DNA from: Pseudoxanthomonas sp. PXM01
Lineage (GTDB): Bacteria; Pseudomonadota; Gammaproteobacteria; Xanthomonadales; Xanthomonadaceae
Assembly: GCF_014851815.1 (NCBI RefSeq)
Contig: NZ_JACVAJ010000001.1
Location: forward strand, 992,001 to 1,056,000
Direction: 5' to 3'
DNA length: 64,000 nucleotides
Within the stretch, counting starts at the first letter, position 1; each line of letters starts with the position of its first letter. Both the position numbers and the translations under genes were made by a program. The notes beneath the pieces are model-generated. The model was not told the origin of the DNA. It did no database searches and saw only the letters and a program-made list of their open reading frames with translations. Of the stretch, positions 28,445 to 38,389 are shown piece by piece.

Positions 28445-29452
28445 ATGCGTGTTCTGGTCACCGGCGCCGCCGGCTTCATCGGTTCGCATCTCAGCCATCG
28501 CCTGCTCGAACGGGGCGACGAAGTGCTGGGATACGACAACCTCAACGACTACTACGACCCCAGCCTGAAGGACGCACGCCTCGCTCGCCTGCTGCCGGAG
28601 CGCGGGTTCCGCTTCGTGCGCGGCGCGCTGGAGGATCGCACGGCCCTGGAGGCCGCCTTCGACGACTTCCGCCCGCAGCGCGTGGTCAACCTGGCCGCCC
28701 AGGCCGGCGTGCGCTATTCGCTGGAGAACCCGCACGCCTACATCGACAGCAACATCGTCGGCTTCACCAACATCCTGGAAGCCTGCCGCCACCGGGGCAT
28801 CGAACACCTGGTGTACGCCTCGTCGAGCTCGGTGTACGGCGCGAACCGCAAGCTGCCGTTCGCGGTGGAAGACAGCGTCGACCACCCGGTCAGCCTGTAC
28901 GCCGCCACCAAGAAGGCCAACGAACTGATGGCGCACACGTACAGCCATCTGTTCGCGCTGCCGACCACCGGGCTGCGCTTCTTCACGGTGTACGGTCCCT
29001 GGGGGCGCCCGGACATGGCGCTGTTCCTGTTCACCCGCAACATCCTGGCCGGCACGCCGATCGACGTGTTCAACCACGGCCACCACACGCGCGACTTCAC
29101 CTACATCGACGACATCGTCGAAGGCGTCATCCGCACGCTGGATACCGTACCGGGCTCCGACCCGGTGTACGACCCGCTGCAGCCGAATCCCGGCTCCTCC
29201 AGCGCACCGTACCGGGTCTACAACATCGGCAACCACCAGCCCGTGCAGCTGCTGCGCTACATCGAGGTGCTGGAGGACTGCCTGGGCCGGAAGGCCGAGA
29301 AGCGCCTGCTGCCGATGCAGCCCGGCGACGTGCCCGACACCGAGGCCGACGTCGAGGCATTGCGCCGGGACACCGGCTACTCGCCTTCGACGCCCATCGA
29401 GACCGGCATCCGCCGCTTCGTCGACTGGTACCGCGACTACTACGCGACCTGA
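28445..29452 (+). CDS. UDP-uronate 4-epimerase (LspL/WbpP-like SDR)
   Basis: The 335-residue SDR epimerase has [24 protein letters not shown] (typical of UDP-glucuronate 4-epimerases), SSSSVYG and catalytic Tyr152/Lys156. [14 protein letters not shown] and [10 protein letters not shown] also match the glucuronate-epimerase branch. Downstream of a TviB-like dehydrogenase it may convert UDP-GlcNAcA to UDP-GalNAcA or UDP-GlcA to UDP-GalA. The sequence alone does not decide. It is 27 bp from the dehydrogenase gene. Confidence 0.9.
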   Translation: MRVLVTGAAGFIGSHLSHRLLERGDEVLGYDNLNDYYDPSLKDARLARLLPERGFRFVRGALEDRTALEAAFDDFRPQRVVNLAAQAGVRYSLENPHAYIDSNIVGFTNILEACRHRGIEHLVYASSSSVYGANRKLPFAVEDSVDHPVSLYAATKKANELMAHTYSHLFALPTTGLRFFTVYGPWGRPDMALFLFTRNILAGTPIDVFNHGHHTRDFTYIDDIVEGVIRTLDTVPGSDPVYDPLQPNPGSSSAPYRVYNIGNHQPVQLLRYIEVLEDCLGRKAEKRLLPMQPGDVPDTEADVEALRRDTGYSPSTPIETGIRRFVDWYRDYYAT

Positions 29453-29533
29453 GGGCCACGGACGGGGCGTCGCTGGCCGGATTGTGATGTTACCTGCGTT
29501 ATTCAGGACAATCCGCACCAACAGGGGACTACC

Positions 29534-30157
29534 ATGAACCGACTCTTCGCCGGCCTCGCCGCCCTCACCTGCGCGCTCATCCTGTCAGGCTGCGCGACGG
29601 GCTCTTCCGCCAGCAGGACGGCGCCGCCCGAACAGAAGACGATCGCGGTGGACAACTACCGCATCGGCGTGGACGACATCGTCCAGGTGTCCGTGTGGCG
29701 CAATCCCGAACTGGGCATCACCGTGCCGGTGCGTCCGGATGGCATGATCTCGGTCCCGCTGGTGGGCGACGTGGCGGCCGGCGGACATACGCCCGGTGAA
29801 GTCGCCGCCGACATCCAGGCCAAGCTGGCGACCTATGTGCGCGACCCGCAAGTGGCCGTGATCCTGACCGAACTGCGCAGCCACGAGTACCTCTCGCGCG
29901 TCCGCGTGACCGGCGCCGTGCGGCAGCCGATCTCCATCCCGTTCCGCCCCGGCATGACGGTGCTGGACGCGGTGCTGGCGGCCGGCGGCATCAACGAGTT
30001 CGCCGCCCCGGACAAGACGTCCCTGCACCGCAAGAACGCCGACAGCAGCGCCACCTATGCGATCCGCCTGGACCGCATCCTGCAGAAGGGCGATCTGGCC
30101 AGCAATTTCGATGTGCAGCCGGGCGATGTCGTCATCGTCCCCGAGCGCGCGTTCTGA
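29534..30157 (+). CDS. Polysaccharide export outer-membrane lipoprotein (short Wza type)
   Basis: The 207-residue lipoprotein has lipobox LSGC (Cys20) followed by a Poly_export domain (YRIGVDDIVQVSVWRNPEL) and one SLBB domain (about 115-190). The short length, with no C-terminal helix for a Wza-like outer-membrane barrel, is like the export protein of exosortase-A-type loci. It forms the periplasmic part of the exit channel with the next gene products. An AGGGGA ribosome site precedes the ATG. An 81-bp gap with AT-rich patches upstream could hold a promoter. Confidence 0.9.
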   Translation: MNRLFAGLAALTCALILSGCATGSSASRTAPPEQKTIAVDNYRIGVDDIVQVSVWRNPELGITVPVRPDGMISVPLVGDVAAGGHTPGEVAADIQAKLATYVRDPQVAVILTELRSHEYLSRVRVTGAVRQPISIPFRPGMTVLDAVLAAGGINEFAAPDKTSLHRKNADSSATYAIRLDRILQKGDLASNFDVQPGDVVIVPERAF

Positions 30158-30199
30158 TGACTGCCGCGCGCACCCCGGCCGCCACCGAATTCCCTTCCA

Positions 30200-31753
30200 A
30201 TGACTGAAAAAACCCACGATATCGCCCAGCTGGTACCCGTCCTGCTGCGCGAAATGCGCCGCTACGGCGTGGCCATGGCCCTGGTATTCGCGTTCATCGC
30301 CCTCGCCGCGCTTGCGGTGGGCCTGGCGGTGCCGCGCAAGTACGCCGCCTCCACCACCATCCTGGCGCAGGGCAGCGACATCATCCAGCCGCTGCTGGAA
30401 GGCCGTGCGGTGGCGACGGAAGTCACCGACCGCGCCGGCCTGGCGCGGCAGGTGATCTTCAGCCGCAAGGTGATGTCCATGATCCTGGAGAAGGGCGGCT
30501 GGCTGGCCGACAAGCCGTCCGCCATCGAGCAGGACCGGATCATGGAGCAGATCAAGAGCCGCACCACGGTCAACGCGCCGCGGCCGGAACTGATCCAGAT
30601 CAACTACCACGACTCCGACCCGCGCCGCACGCTGGAAGTGACCCAGCAGTTCGCCGAGCTGTTCATCGCCCAGAATCGTGCCGCCAAGGAACGCGAGAGC
30701 CGCGAGGCCTTCGAGTTCATCGACAAGCAGGTGCGCGACTACCACGCCAAGCTGACCGGCTCCGAGAAGGGCCTGATGGACTACCGCTCGGCCAACATCG
30801 ATGCCCAGCCCGGCAGCGTGGCCGACTCGACCGCCCGCATCAACGCGTTGCGCGCGCAGGTCGAACAGGCCCGCCTGAGCATGATGGAACAGCAGTCGCG
30901 CGAAAGCGCGCTCGTGTCCCAGCTGTCCGGCGAGTCCGAGGTGTCGGCCGTGCAGTCGCGGTCCAGCATGTATCGCGCGCAGCTGATCGACCTGCAGAAC
31001 CAGTACAACCAGCTGCTCCTCAACTTCACCGACAAGCATCCGGACGTGGTCCGCGTGCGCCTGCAGATGCAGGATCTGCAGCAGCAGCTGGCCAGCGAGG
31101 AAGCACGCCGCACGCAACAGGGCCCGTCGGGCAACAGCCTGGCGCTGAGCGACGACGCGCAGATCAATCCGCTGTACCAGGAACTGCGGACCCAGCTGGC
31201 GACCGCCCGCCGCGAACTGGCCGCCACGCGCTCGCGCATGGCCGCCAGCGAGTCCATGCTGAACGACGAGCTCAACCGCAGCCGGCGCATCGCCACCTCC
31301 GAAGGCATGCTGGCCGAACTGACCCGCGACTACGAGGTCAACCGCGACCTTTACCAGGACCTGCTGCGCCGTCGCGAGAATGCGCGCGTATCGATGGTGC
31401 TGGATGAAGAACAGCGCGGCCTGACCTTCCGCATCCAGGATCCGGCGATGCTGCCGGTGCGCCCTTCGGGCCTGCGCATGCTGCATTTCGCCGCCGCCGG
31501 CCTCGGCCTGGGCGTACTCGCACCGCTGGGACTGCTGTTCGCGCTGGTCACCCTGGACCCGCGCATCCGCTCGGCCAAGACGCTGGAGTCGCTCAACACC
31601 GGCCTGCCCCTGCTGGTGTCGGTCCCCGCGTACGAGACCGCGCGCGAGAAGCGCCGCACGCGCGTCCGGTTCGCCATGGCCTCGATGCTGGTCACCGGCG
31701 TCCTGGTCTGCTACGTCCTCGTGTACTGGTATATGGCGGTCAGGCAAGCATGA
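30200..31753 (+). CDS. Polysaccharide chain-length determinant (GumC/Wzc N-terminal type)
   Basis: The 517-residue inner-membrane protein has TM1 (about 24-48), a Wzz domain, a long periplasmic coiled coil (about 160-390) with GNVR-like sequence near residue 380-420, a TM at about 420-445, and a further C-terminal hydrophobic segment (about 490-510). It sets chain length and bridges to the export lipoprotein. There is no kinase domain. The separate ATPase gene that overlaps its stop (4 bp, ATGA) supplies that partner. Size and layout match chain-length proteins of exosortase-A-type EPS loci. Confidence 0.9.
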   Translation: MTEKTHDIAQLVPVLLREMRRYGVAMALVFAFIALAALAVGLAVPRKYAASTTILAQGSDIIQPLLEGRAVATEVTDRAGLARQVIFSRKVMSMILEKGGWLADKPSAIEQDRIMEQIKSRTTVNAPRPELIQINYHDSDPRRTLEVTQQFAELFIAQNRAAKERESREAFEFIDKQVRDYHAKLTGSEKGLMDYRSANIDAQPGSVADSTARINALRAQVEQARLSMMEQQSRESALVSQLSGESEVSAVQSRSSMYRAQLIDLQNQYNQLLLNFTDKHPDVVRVRLQMQDLQQQLASEEARRTQQGPSGNSLALSDDAQINPLYQELRTQLATARRELAATRSRMAASESMLNDELNRSRRIATSEGMLAELTRDYEVNRDLYQDLLRRRENARVSMVLDEEQRGLTFRIQDPAMLPVRPSGLRMLHFAAAGLGLGVLAPLGLLFALVTLDPRIRSAKTLESLNTGLPLLVSVPAYETAREKRRTRVRFAMASMLVTGVLVCYVLVYWYMAVRQA

Positions 31754-32490
31754 ACATGGAAAACAACGATCATCGCCCGGCCAACCAGGCGCAACAGCCC
31801 GGCAACACCTCGATCGCACGCATCGTCGAGCCGCGCGCCCAGCAGATCAAACCGCTGGAAGAGCGCCGCCTGATCCACCACGACGGCGCCGCGCACCGGC
31901 ACGTGGACGTGTTTCGCGAACTGCGCACGCGGTTGCTGTCGCTGGGTGGCAACGACAACTTCATCACCATGATCGCGCCCATCAGCCCCGGCTCGGGCGG
32001 CAGCTTCGTGGCCTGCAACCTGGCCGCGGCGTTCGCCTTCCACGCCAGCAAGTCGGCGCTGCTGGTGGACTGCAACCTGCGCGACCCCTCGCAGCACGTC
32101 AACCTGCGCGTGGACGCCTCCGGCGGCGGACTGATCGAGTACCTCGACCAGCAGATGCCGGCCGCCGATCCGGTCATCTACCCGACCGGCATTCCGGACC
32201 TGGAGCTGATCCCCGCCGGTCGCTTGACCCACATCAGCGCCGAGTACTTCTCCTCGGGCCGGATGCGCGACATGATCGGCCGGCTGCGGGAGGAAGACGC
32301 GCAACGGCATATCTTCATCGATGCGCCTGCGGTCACCGCCTCGCCGGACGCCCGCATCCTGTCCGAGCTGGTGGATTTCGTCGTGCTGGTGGTCGGCAGC
32401 GGTAGGGACACGCCCGAGCGCATCACCAAGGCCGTGAGCAACTTCCACAGCGACAAGCTGGCCGGCCTCGTCTTCAACGAACTGCCCTGA
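31750..32490 (+). CDS. CpsD/CapB-like ATPase partner of the chain-length protein (degenerate P-loop)
   Basis: The 246-residue protein has the bacterial tyrosine-kinase (BY-kinase) fold: HVDVFRELRTRL, a P-loop region, LLVDCNLRDP in the Walker A' position and FIDAPAVTASPDA as Walker B. The P-loop reads SPGSGGS (79-85): glycine replaces the invariant lysine of PGxGKS. Walker A' has Cys-Asn where Ala-Asp is usual. No C-terminal tyrosine cluster is present. ATP-dependent kinase activity is therefore doubtful; a structural or regulatory role is more likely. It overlaps the preceding gene (ATGA). Confidence 0.85.
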   Translation: MNMENNDHRPANQAQQPGNTSIARIVEPRAQQIKPLEERRLIHHDGAAHRHVDVFRELRTRLLSLGGNDNFITMIAPISPGSGGSFVACNLAAAFAFHASKSALLVDCNLRDPSQHVNLRVDASGGGLIEYLDQQMPAADPVIYPTGIPDLELIPAGRLTHISAEYFSSGRMRDMIGRLREEDAQRHIFIDAPAVTASPDARILSELVDFVVLVVGSGRDTPERITKAVSNFHSDKLAGLVFNELP

Positions 32491-32509
32491 TCCCGTAGAG
32501 GTGGCACCC

Positions 32510-33814
32510 ATGCGCAGAACCCTTCTGAGCCTCGCCCTGGTGGCGGCCTGCACGCCGCCGGCGGCCAAGGCCGCCTGGCGCCTGGACTACGACCTGGGCA
32601 TGGGCTACCAGTACAGCGACAACATCAACCTCAGCCAGACCGACCCGATCAGCGAGAACGTGCTGATCCCCAGCGTCAACTTCTCGCTGAGCGAAACCGG
32701 CTCGGTGCTGCGCGCCGACATCGCCGGCGGGCTCGAGTACTACAACTACCTCGGCGGCGAGTTCGCCAACGAGCTGCGCACCAACCTGGACGCCGACGTC
32801 GACTGGACGATCATGCCGGAACGGCTCAACTGGGTGGTGTCCGACCACCTGGGCATGGAGCCGGTCAACCTGCGTGCGGCCGATACGCCGGGCAACATGC
32901 AGCGCACCAACGTGTTCACCACCGGTCCGACGCTGCGGTTCAACCTGGCGCCGACGCTGCGCGGCCGCACCGACCTGCGCTATGTCGATTCGTATGCGGA
33001 GAACAGCCGCGACTTCGACTCCTCGCGCATCTCGGCGGCGTTCCGCGCCGAATGGGAGCGCAGCACGACCCAGCAGTTTTCCGCCGGCGTGGAAGTACAG
33101 GACGTCGACTTCGATTACGACAACCTGGCCGAGGACTACAAGCGGCGCTCGGCCTTCGTGGGCTATACCCACCGGCTGACCGACCTCAACCTCAATGTCA
33201 TCGCCGGTTACGCGTGGCTGGACTTCACGCGCGGACACGAGGCATCGGCGCCGTTCGTGCGCACCTCGCTGTACTGGACCATCACCCCCAACAACCGTGT
33301 CCGCGTGGCCGGCGCGTGGGAGTACTCCGACGCCGCGACGTACCTCGCCGAAGGCGCGGGCGGGATCGAGGAAGAAGAGCCCGGCCGGGTCGCCATCGGC
33401 GGCGCGATGGTCAGCCCCGACGTGTATCGGGAGCGCCGCCTGGAAGCGTCGTACGTGCACGAGAGCGCACGCCTGATCGCCACCGCCAGCGCGTTCACCG
33501 GCCGCTTCCGCTATGAAAGCACCCTGTCGGTCTACACCGAGGACCGCGACGAACGTGGCGGCTTCCTGGACGTGGGCTATCGCGCGCGTCCCCTGCTGAC
33601 GTTCGGCACCCTGCTCAACGCCACCCGCCGCCACTACATCGACAGCGACGAGCGCGATACCACCAAGATGTACGGCCTGTACGTGTCGCACGACCTGTCG
33701 CGCCACTGGAACTGGCGCGCGGACGTGCGCCGTCTGGAGCGCGAGTCGGCCACCGGCACTACGCCGACCTACAACGAAAACCAGGTGTTCCTGCGCCTGA
33801 CCTACCGCCGTTGA
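32510..33814 (+). CDS. Outer-membrane beta-barrel protein of the EPS export apparatus
   Basis: The 434-residue protein has a signal peptide (cleavage near AKAAW) and then continuous alternating strands rich in Tyr, Trp and Arg, such as GMGYQYSDNINLSQ and LEYYNYLGGEF, ending LRLTYRR. It resembles the PEP-CTERM-associated and GumK/OMP barrel proteins found beside short Wza proteins, and probably forms the outer-membrane pore. The start at ATG 32510 has TAGAGG upstream; GTG at 32501 is an alternative. It lies 19 bp after the ATPase gene. Confidence 0.8.
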   Translation: MRRTLLSLALVAACTPPAAKAAWRLDYDLGMGYQYSDNINLSQTDPISENVLIPSVNFSLSETGSVLRADIAGGLEYYNYLGGEFANELRTNLDADVDWTIMPERLNWVVSDHLGMEPVNLRAADTPGNMQRTNVFTTGPTLRFNLAPTLRGRTDLRYVDSYAENSRDFDSSRISAAFRAEWERSTTQQFSAGVEVQDVDFDYDNLAEDYKRRSAFVGYTHRLTDLNLNVIAGYAWLDFTRGHEASAPFVRTSLYWTITPNNRVRVAGAWEYSDAATYLAEGAGGIEEEEPGRVAIGGAMVSPDVYRERRLEASYVHESARLIATASAFTGRFRYESTLSVYTEDRDERGGFLDVGYRARPLLTFGTLLNATRRHYIDSDERDTTKMYGLYVSHDLSRHWNWRADVRRLERESATGTTPTYNENQVFLRLTYRR

Positions 33815-33842
33815 GGCGATCCGCACGCGCCCTGGAGGGGCC

Positions 33843-35012
33843 ATGCTGAAAATCGCCGTCGTCACCCCGATGCTGCCTATCCCGCAGGATCGCACGCGCG
33901 GGCGCTACATCCACGAAACGGCGCGCGCGCTGTCGCAGCTGGCCAAGGTGCGCGTGTTCTTCCAGCAGCCGCGCTATCTGGCCATTCCCGGCCTGACCCC
34001 GCGCAACTTCCTCACCGGCACGGCCGGCGCCGACTACTCGGCCGACGGCATCGATGTGGAAACCTTCACCTACCCGGCCGTGGTCGGACTTTCGCGCGTC
34101 ACCAATGGGTACGTGGCCGGACGCGCATTGACGCCGCGCGTACGTGCGTTCGCGCCCGACGTGGTGATCGGCTACTGGATCTACCCGGATGCCTACGCGG
34201 CGTGGCAGTGCGCACGCCGCCTGGATGTGCCGTGCATCGCCGGTGCGTTGGGCTCGGACATCCATGTCCGCGCCGGCGCCAACGCGGCGTTCACCCGCCG
34301 CACCGTGGCCGGCGTCGATGCCCTGGTGACCGTCAGCGAGGCGATGCGCCGTACCGCGATCGCCGACTTCGGTGCACCGGCCGCGCGTGTGCATACCGTC
34401 GTCAACGGCTTCAACACCGGCGTCTTCCATCCGCGCGACCGCCAGGCGATGCGCCAGAAGCTGGGCGTTTCCGCCGATGCGAAACTGATGGTCTATGTCG
34501 GCCGCCTGGTCGAATCGAAGGGCCTGCGCGAACTGCTGGCCGCCTTCGCCGCGCTGTCGGGTTCCGATCCCTCGCTGCAGCTCGCGCTGGTCGGCGAGGG
34601 CGTGATGCGCGAGGAGCTCGACCACATGGTGCAGACCGCCGGTCTGCAGCAGCGCGTGGTCATGCCGGGGGGCATGGAGCCCCAGCAGGTGGCCGAGTGG
34701 ATCTGCGCGTCGGACCTGCTCACCCTGCCGAGCTGGTCGGAAGGCTATCCCAACGTCGTCGTCGAAGCGCTGGCGTGCGGCGTACCCGTCGTCGCCACCG
34801 ATGTCGGCGGCACCCGCGAGATCATCGACGAACGCAACGGCCTCCTCATCCCGCCCCGCGACGAAAGCGTCCTGGCGCAGGCTCTATCGCAGGCGCTGTC
34901 CCATCCCTGGGACCACGCCGCCATCGCGGCCTCGATGCGTCGCACCTGGGACGACGTGGCGCGCGAGACCCTGGATGTGTGCGAACAGGCGCTGGCGGCG
35001 CGACGCCGCTAG
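33843..35012 (+). CDS. Glycosyltransferase family 4 (GT-B)
   Basis: The 389-residue enzyme has the GT4 N-terminal acceptor domain (GRYIHETARALSQLA) and a C-terminal nucleotide-sugar domain with YVGRLVESKGLRELL, LVGEGVMREEL and the E-x7-E motif in SWSEGYPNVVVEALACG. It adds one sugar of the repeat unit at the cytoplasmic face. The sugar cannot be told. It is 28 bp after the barrel gene and ends the forward run that starts at the nucleotide-sugar genes. Confidence 0.9.
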   Translation: MLKIAVVTPMLPIPQDRTRGRYIHETARALSQLAKVRVFFQQPRYLAIPGLTPRNFLTGTAGADYSADGIDVETFTYPAVVGLSRVTNGYVAGRALTPRVRAFAPDVVIGYWIYPDAYAAWQCARRLDVPCIAGALGSDIHVRAGANAAFTRRTVAGVDALVTVSEAMRRTAIADFGAPAARVHTVVNGFNTGVFHPRDRQAMRQKLGVSADAKLMVYVGRLVESKGLRELLAAFAALSGSDPSLQLALVGEGVMREELDHMVQTAGLQQRVVMPGGMEPQQVAEWICASDLLTLPSWSEGYPNVVVEALACGVPVVATDVGGTREIIDERNGLLIPPRDESVLAQALSQALSHPWDHAAIAASMRRTWDDVARETLDVCEQALAARRR

Positions 35013-35030
35013 TCCGGGCGGCGCGGCCGC

Positions 35031-35558
35031 CTAGACGTCGCTGCCGGCCGCCGGTCTCGCAGGCAGCACCCGCGCGGGAATGCCGACAGCCGTCGCGCCC
35101 GCCGGCACGTCGTGCAGCACCACGGCGTTGGCGCCGATGCGTGCCCCCTCGCCCACCTGCACGCCGCCGATGACCTTGGCACCGGAACCGATGAACACAC
35201 CATCGGCGAGCACCGGCACGCCGCCGCGGTTGTCGCCGATCACCACGCCGCTCTCGATGCGCACGTCGCGGCCACCCTTCACCGCGGAATTGATCACCAC
35301 GCCCACCGGATGGATCAGCACGAAGCCCGGCCCGAACTGCGCGCGTACACCGATCACGCAGCCGTTGAGCACCTTGTTGACCCAGTGCGGCAACAGCGCC
35401 AGAGGCGCCAGTCCTGCGCGCGCCAGCATCGCCTGCAGGCGATAGAGCGCATTGGCCGACGTGCCGTCGGTGAACACCGCACGCAACAGCGAGCAACGGT
35501 CCCCGTACTGTTCGTACAGCGCCTGCTTGGAGCGAAGATCCGCCAGGAAGTCGATCAT
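35031..35558 (-). CDS. Serine O-acetyltransferase-like hexapeptide acyltransferase
   Basis: The 175-residue left-handed beta-helix acyltransferase shows hexapeptide repeats (about 75-160): GVVIGDNRG, VFIGSGAKVIGGVQVGEGARIGANAVVL and DVPAGATAVGIPARV. It resembles CysE-type and EPS-associated O-acetyltransferases. The locus context favours acetylation of a sugar or lipid-linked intermediate over serine. The start ATG overlaps the upstream glycosyltransferase stop (ATGA). It converges with the forward glycosyltransferase gene (18 bp). Confidence 0.85.
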   Translation of the reverse strand: MIDFLADLRSKQALYEQYGDRCSLLRAVFTDGTSANALYRLQAMLARAGLAPLALLPHWVNKVLNGCVIGVRAQFGPGFVLIHPVGVVINSAVKGGRDVRIESGVVIGDNRGGVPVLADGVFIGSGAKVIGGVQVGEGARIGANAVVLHDVPAGATAVGIPARVLPARPAAGSDV

Positions 35559-36769
35559 GCGGCCGCGGAAGCCGGCTGGCTCAGACCGGTGTAGAAGTCC
35601 GACAGCTGCAGCACGTTGTGCCGCCACTGCCGCTCGGCCGCCACGTAGGCACGTGCCGCCTGGCCGATGCGGCGCAGTTCGTCCGCATCGGTACTGCGTT
35701 GCAGGACCGCCTGCACGGCCGCCTCGGTATCTTCGGCACGGAACATCCAGCCGGTGCTGCCTTCCACGAGCACCTCGCGGATCGGCTCGAAGTCCGGCGC
35801 GATCGGCGGCACGGCGCAGGCCATGAACTCGAACAGCTTGACCGGCGAGGTGTAGTCGCCCGCGCTGGGCAGGATGGCCATGTCCATCGCGGCCAGCAGG
35901 CCGGGGACCGCATCGTGGGGCACGCGTCCGGTCAGGATCACGCGGTCGGCCAGGCCACGCTTCTCCACGAACTCCTTGACCTCCGGATAGGTGGCGCCGT
36001 CGCCGACCAGCAGGAGCTTCAGGTGCGGCGCCTGCTCCAGGCGGTCCGCGATCGCATAGACAAACTTGTCGATCGCATGCCAGGGCACGAACGCGCCCAG
36101 ATAGCCGCAGACCACGTGGCCTTCCAGACCCCACTGCGCGCGGGCATCGCTGCGCTGCTGCTCGGTGAAACTGAACTTGTCGATGTTGGCCGCGTTGTGG
36201 GTGACGATCGCCGGTGCCAGCGTGCCATGCGCCTCCTGGATGCGGTTGCGGAATGCCGCGGATACGAATACCAGCCCGGTCGCCTTGCGGAACGTGTAGC
36301 GCTCCATCGCCATCGCCACGCGATGGAAGAACAGCGGGCGCACCCGGTGCACCGCCGCCGAATCGTTGACCTCAAGGATGACCGGCAGCCCACGCATCCG
36401 TCCGAGCAACACCGTGGAGATCATGAAAAGCGAGTAACGCTCGTAGATGAAGTCGACGTCGGCATTCCGGCGCAGGTAGGCCAGCACGCGCCAGCCGGCG
36501 ACCAGGTTGTAGGCGATCTCGGCCAGTTCGAACAGCGGCTCGGGCAGGCGCGTCAGCGCACGCATCCAGCTCTTGGACGAGCTGGTCGGCGACATGGCCT
36601 TCGGACTCGCATAGGGATCGGCGCCCGGCACCGAGATGATGTCCACCGCCACGCCCTCGGCACGCAATGCATCGGATACGCCGCGGATGTGCACGCCTTC
36701 CACTGCCTTGCCCTGCGTGCGATGGTGGTACAGCACGCGCTTCAGCGGCATCGGACTGTCTTGCGGCAT
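35555..36769 (-). CDS. Glycosyltransferase family 4 (GT-B)
   Basis: The 404-residue enzyme has the GT4 domains: N-terminal YHHRTQGKAVEGVHIRGV, a central YERYSLFMISTVLLGR region, and C-terminal GYLGAFVPWH, LLVGDGATYPEVKEF and SPVKLFEFMACAVPPIAPD, with glutamates in the usual E-x7-E positions. It forms a two-gene minus-strand unit with the acetyltransferase inside an otherwise forward region. The acceptor and donor are unknown. Confidence 0.88.
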   Translation of the reverse strand: MPQDSPMPLKRVLYHHRTQGKAVEGVHIRGVSDALRAEGVAVDIISVPGADPYASPKAMSPTSSSKSWMRALTRLPEPLFELAEIAYNLVAGWRVLAYLRRNADVDFIYERYSLFMISTVLLGRMRGLPVILEVNDSAAVHRVRPLFFHRVAMAMERYTFRKATGLVFVSAAFRNRIQEAHGTLAPAIVTHNAANIDKFSFTEQQRSDARAQWGLEGHVVCGYLGAFVPWHAIDKFVYAIADRLEQAPHLKLLLVGDGATYPEVKEFVEKRGLADRVILTGRVPHDAVPGLLAAMDMAILPSAGDYTSPVKLFEFMACAVPPIAPDFEPIREVLVEGSTGWMFRAEDTEAAVQAVLQRSTDADELRRIGQAARAYVAAERQWRHNVLQLSDFYTGLSQPASAAA

Positions 36770-36963
36770 GGGACGGAATTCCGGAGGATGATGCCTTGCA
36801 TCACGTCAGACACGCCTGCATCCGGCCATGCGGATGGCCCGCCGTACGACGGCCACGCACCGCGCGCGGCTGCGGCGCGACGGTGCCAATGGCCTCTCCG
36901 GGACACTTGTTACGTTGCTAGAGCCAGGGGCCGCTCGGCGGCAGCGTCGGAGCGTCGAGCACC

Positions 36964-38310
36964 ATGGGTTTTTTCCTGTACATCCTCTACGTGGCGATGA
37001 CGTTCCTGCGCCCGGTGGAGATGTTCGCGCCCGATCTGGCCTCGTTGCGACCGATGCTGGTGCTGTGGTTCCTGGCGCTGGGCTTCGCGCTGTTCGATGC
37101 GTTCCGCGCCGGCCGGGTCGCCACGCGCCCGGTCAACTTCGTCCTGCTGGCCGGCCTGATGGTGGTCATCGGACTGTCGCAGATCGCCGCCGGCTGGACC
37201 GGTGGTGCGGCACTGGCGGTATACCATTTCAGTACCGCCGCGATGCTGTTCGTGCTGACGGTGCTCAACCTGACCACCACGCAGCGTGTGCAGATCGCCT
37301 GCACGACGCTGGTGGTGTGCATGACGATCGTCTGCCTGACGTCCATCTCGGCGTTCCATACGGGCTTCATGATGGACCAGCTGGTGCTGCGCCAGGGCAC
37401 CGGCAACGATCCGGCCGACCTGCTGTCGGTGCAGGAACTGCCGATCCCGGCCGAGGACACCACCGGCGTGTTCCTGTGGCGCGTGCGTCACCTGGGCTTC
37501 CTGGCGGACCCGAACGACCTGGCCCAGGCCATCGTGATGGTGCTGCCGATGCTGTGGGGCGCGTACCGCAAGCGCAGCTTCATGCGCAACCTGGTGGTGG
37601 TGCTGGCACCGACGGCGGTGATGCTCTACACGATCCTGCTGACCCACTCGCGCGGCGCCCTGGTCGGCATCGCGGCCCTGTTCTTCTTCGGCATCCGCCG
37701 CATGCTGGGCACGTTCCGCACCGTGATGCTGCTGGGCGTGATGGGCATCGGCGCCACCGCATTGAGTTTCGGCGGCGACCGCGGCTTCTCCACCCAGGAG
37801 CAGTCGGCCAACGAGCGCGTGGAGGCGTGGTACGAAGCCCTGCAGATGATGCGCAGCAACCCGGTGTTCGGCGTGGGCTACGGCAACTTCACCAACCACC
37901 ACCATCTGACGGCCCACAACTCGTTCGCCCTCTGTTTCGCCGAACTGGGCCTGCCGGGCTATTTCCTCTGGCTGGCGATGCTGGTGTTGGCCTACGAGGG
38001 TCTGCGCCAGGTCGCCGATCTGGCGCCGGCCGGCTCGCGCGACCGCAAGCTGGCGGCGATATTGCTGTCATCCTTCATCGGCTTCCTGGCCTGCGCATGG
38101 TTCCTCTCGCGTACCTATACGCCGAACCTGTTCCTGCTGTTGGCGATCTGCGCGAGCGCGGCGTACTGCGCCCGCAAGGCGCACCCGCTGACCGAGGCCG
38201 GCACGCCGTGGCCGCCCCTGCCCTCGTGGGTCATGCGCACGACGATCCTGCTGTTCGCCAGCGTCACCGCCATCTACGGCATCATCGTGCTGGAGCGCAT
38301 GGTCCAATGA
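36964..38310 (+). CDS. Wzy-like polymerase / O-antigen ligase family membrane protein
   Basis: The 448-residue protein has about ten TM segments and a large periplasmic loop (about 280-320) carrying GVGYGNFTNHHHLTAHNSF, the Wzy_C signature region. Upstream, THSRGALVG is also typical. In a Wzx/Wzy system it polymerises lipid-linked repeat units. The upstream 194 bp, shared with the divergent glycosyltransferase, presumably holds both promoters, although no clear hexamers were found. Confidence 0.88.
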   Translation: MGFFLYILYVAMTFLRPVEMFAPDLASLRPMLVLWFLALGFALFDAFRAGRVATRPVNFVLLAGLMVVIGLSQIAAGWTGGAALAVYHFSTAAMLFVLTVLNLTTTQRVQIACTTLVVCMTIVCLTSISAFHTGFMMDQLVLRQGTGNDPADLLSVQELPIPAEDTTGVFLWRVRHLGFLADPNDLAQAIVMVLPMLWGAYRKRSFMRNLVVVLAPTAVMLYTILLTHSRGALVGIAALFFFGIRRMLGTFRTVMLLGVMGIGATALSFGGDRGFSTQEQSANERVEAWYEALQMMRSNPVFGVGYGNFTNHHHLTAHNSFALCFAELGLPGYFLWLAMLVLAYEGLRQVADLAPAGSRDRKLAAILLSSFIGFLACAWFLSRTYTPNLFLLLAICASAAYCARKAHPLTEAGTPWPPLPSWVMRTTILLFASVTAIYGIIVLERMVQ

Positions 38311-38389
38311 TCGTCCGCACTCCGTCCTCTTCCTCCCCCTCGTCCACGCGGGATGCCCGCGTACCCGCTTCCCGGCCTGCCTCCTCCCC

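Noticed and set aside
29461-29533. Sigma-54 (-24/-12) promoter before the export genes, as seen in exosortase-A systems
   Set aside because: TGGC occurs, but TTGC is not at the required spacing.
29585-31819. A 744-codon minus-strand frame opposite the export genes
   Set aside because: Shadow of the Wza/chain-length genes; composition and lack of motifs show it is not a gene.
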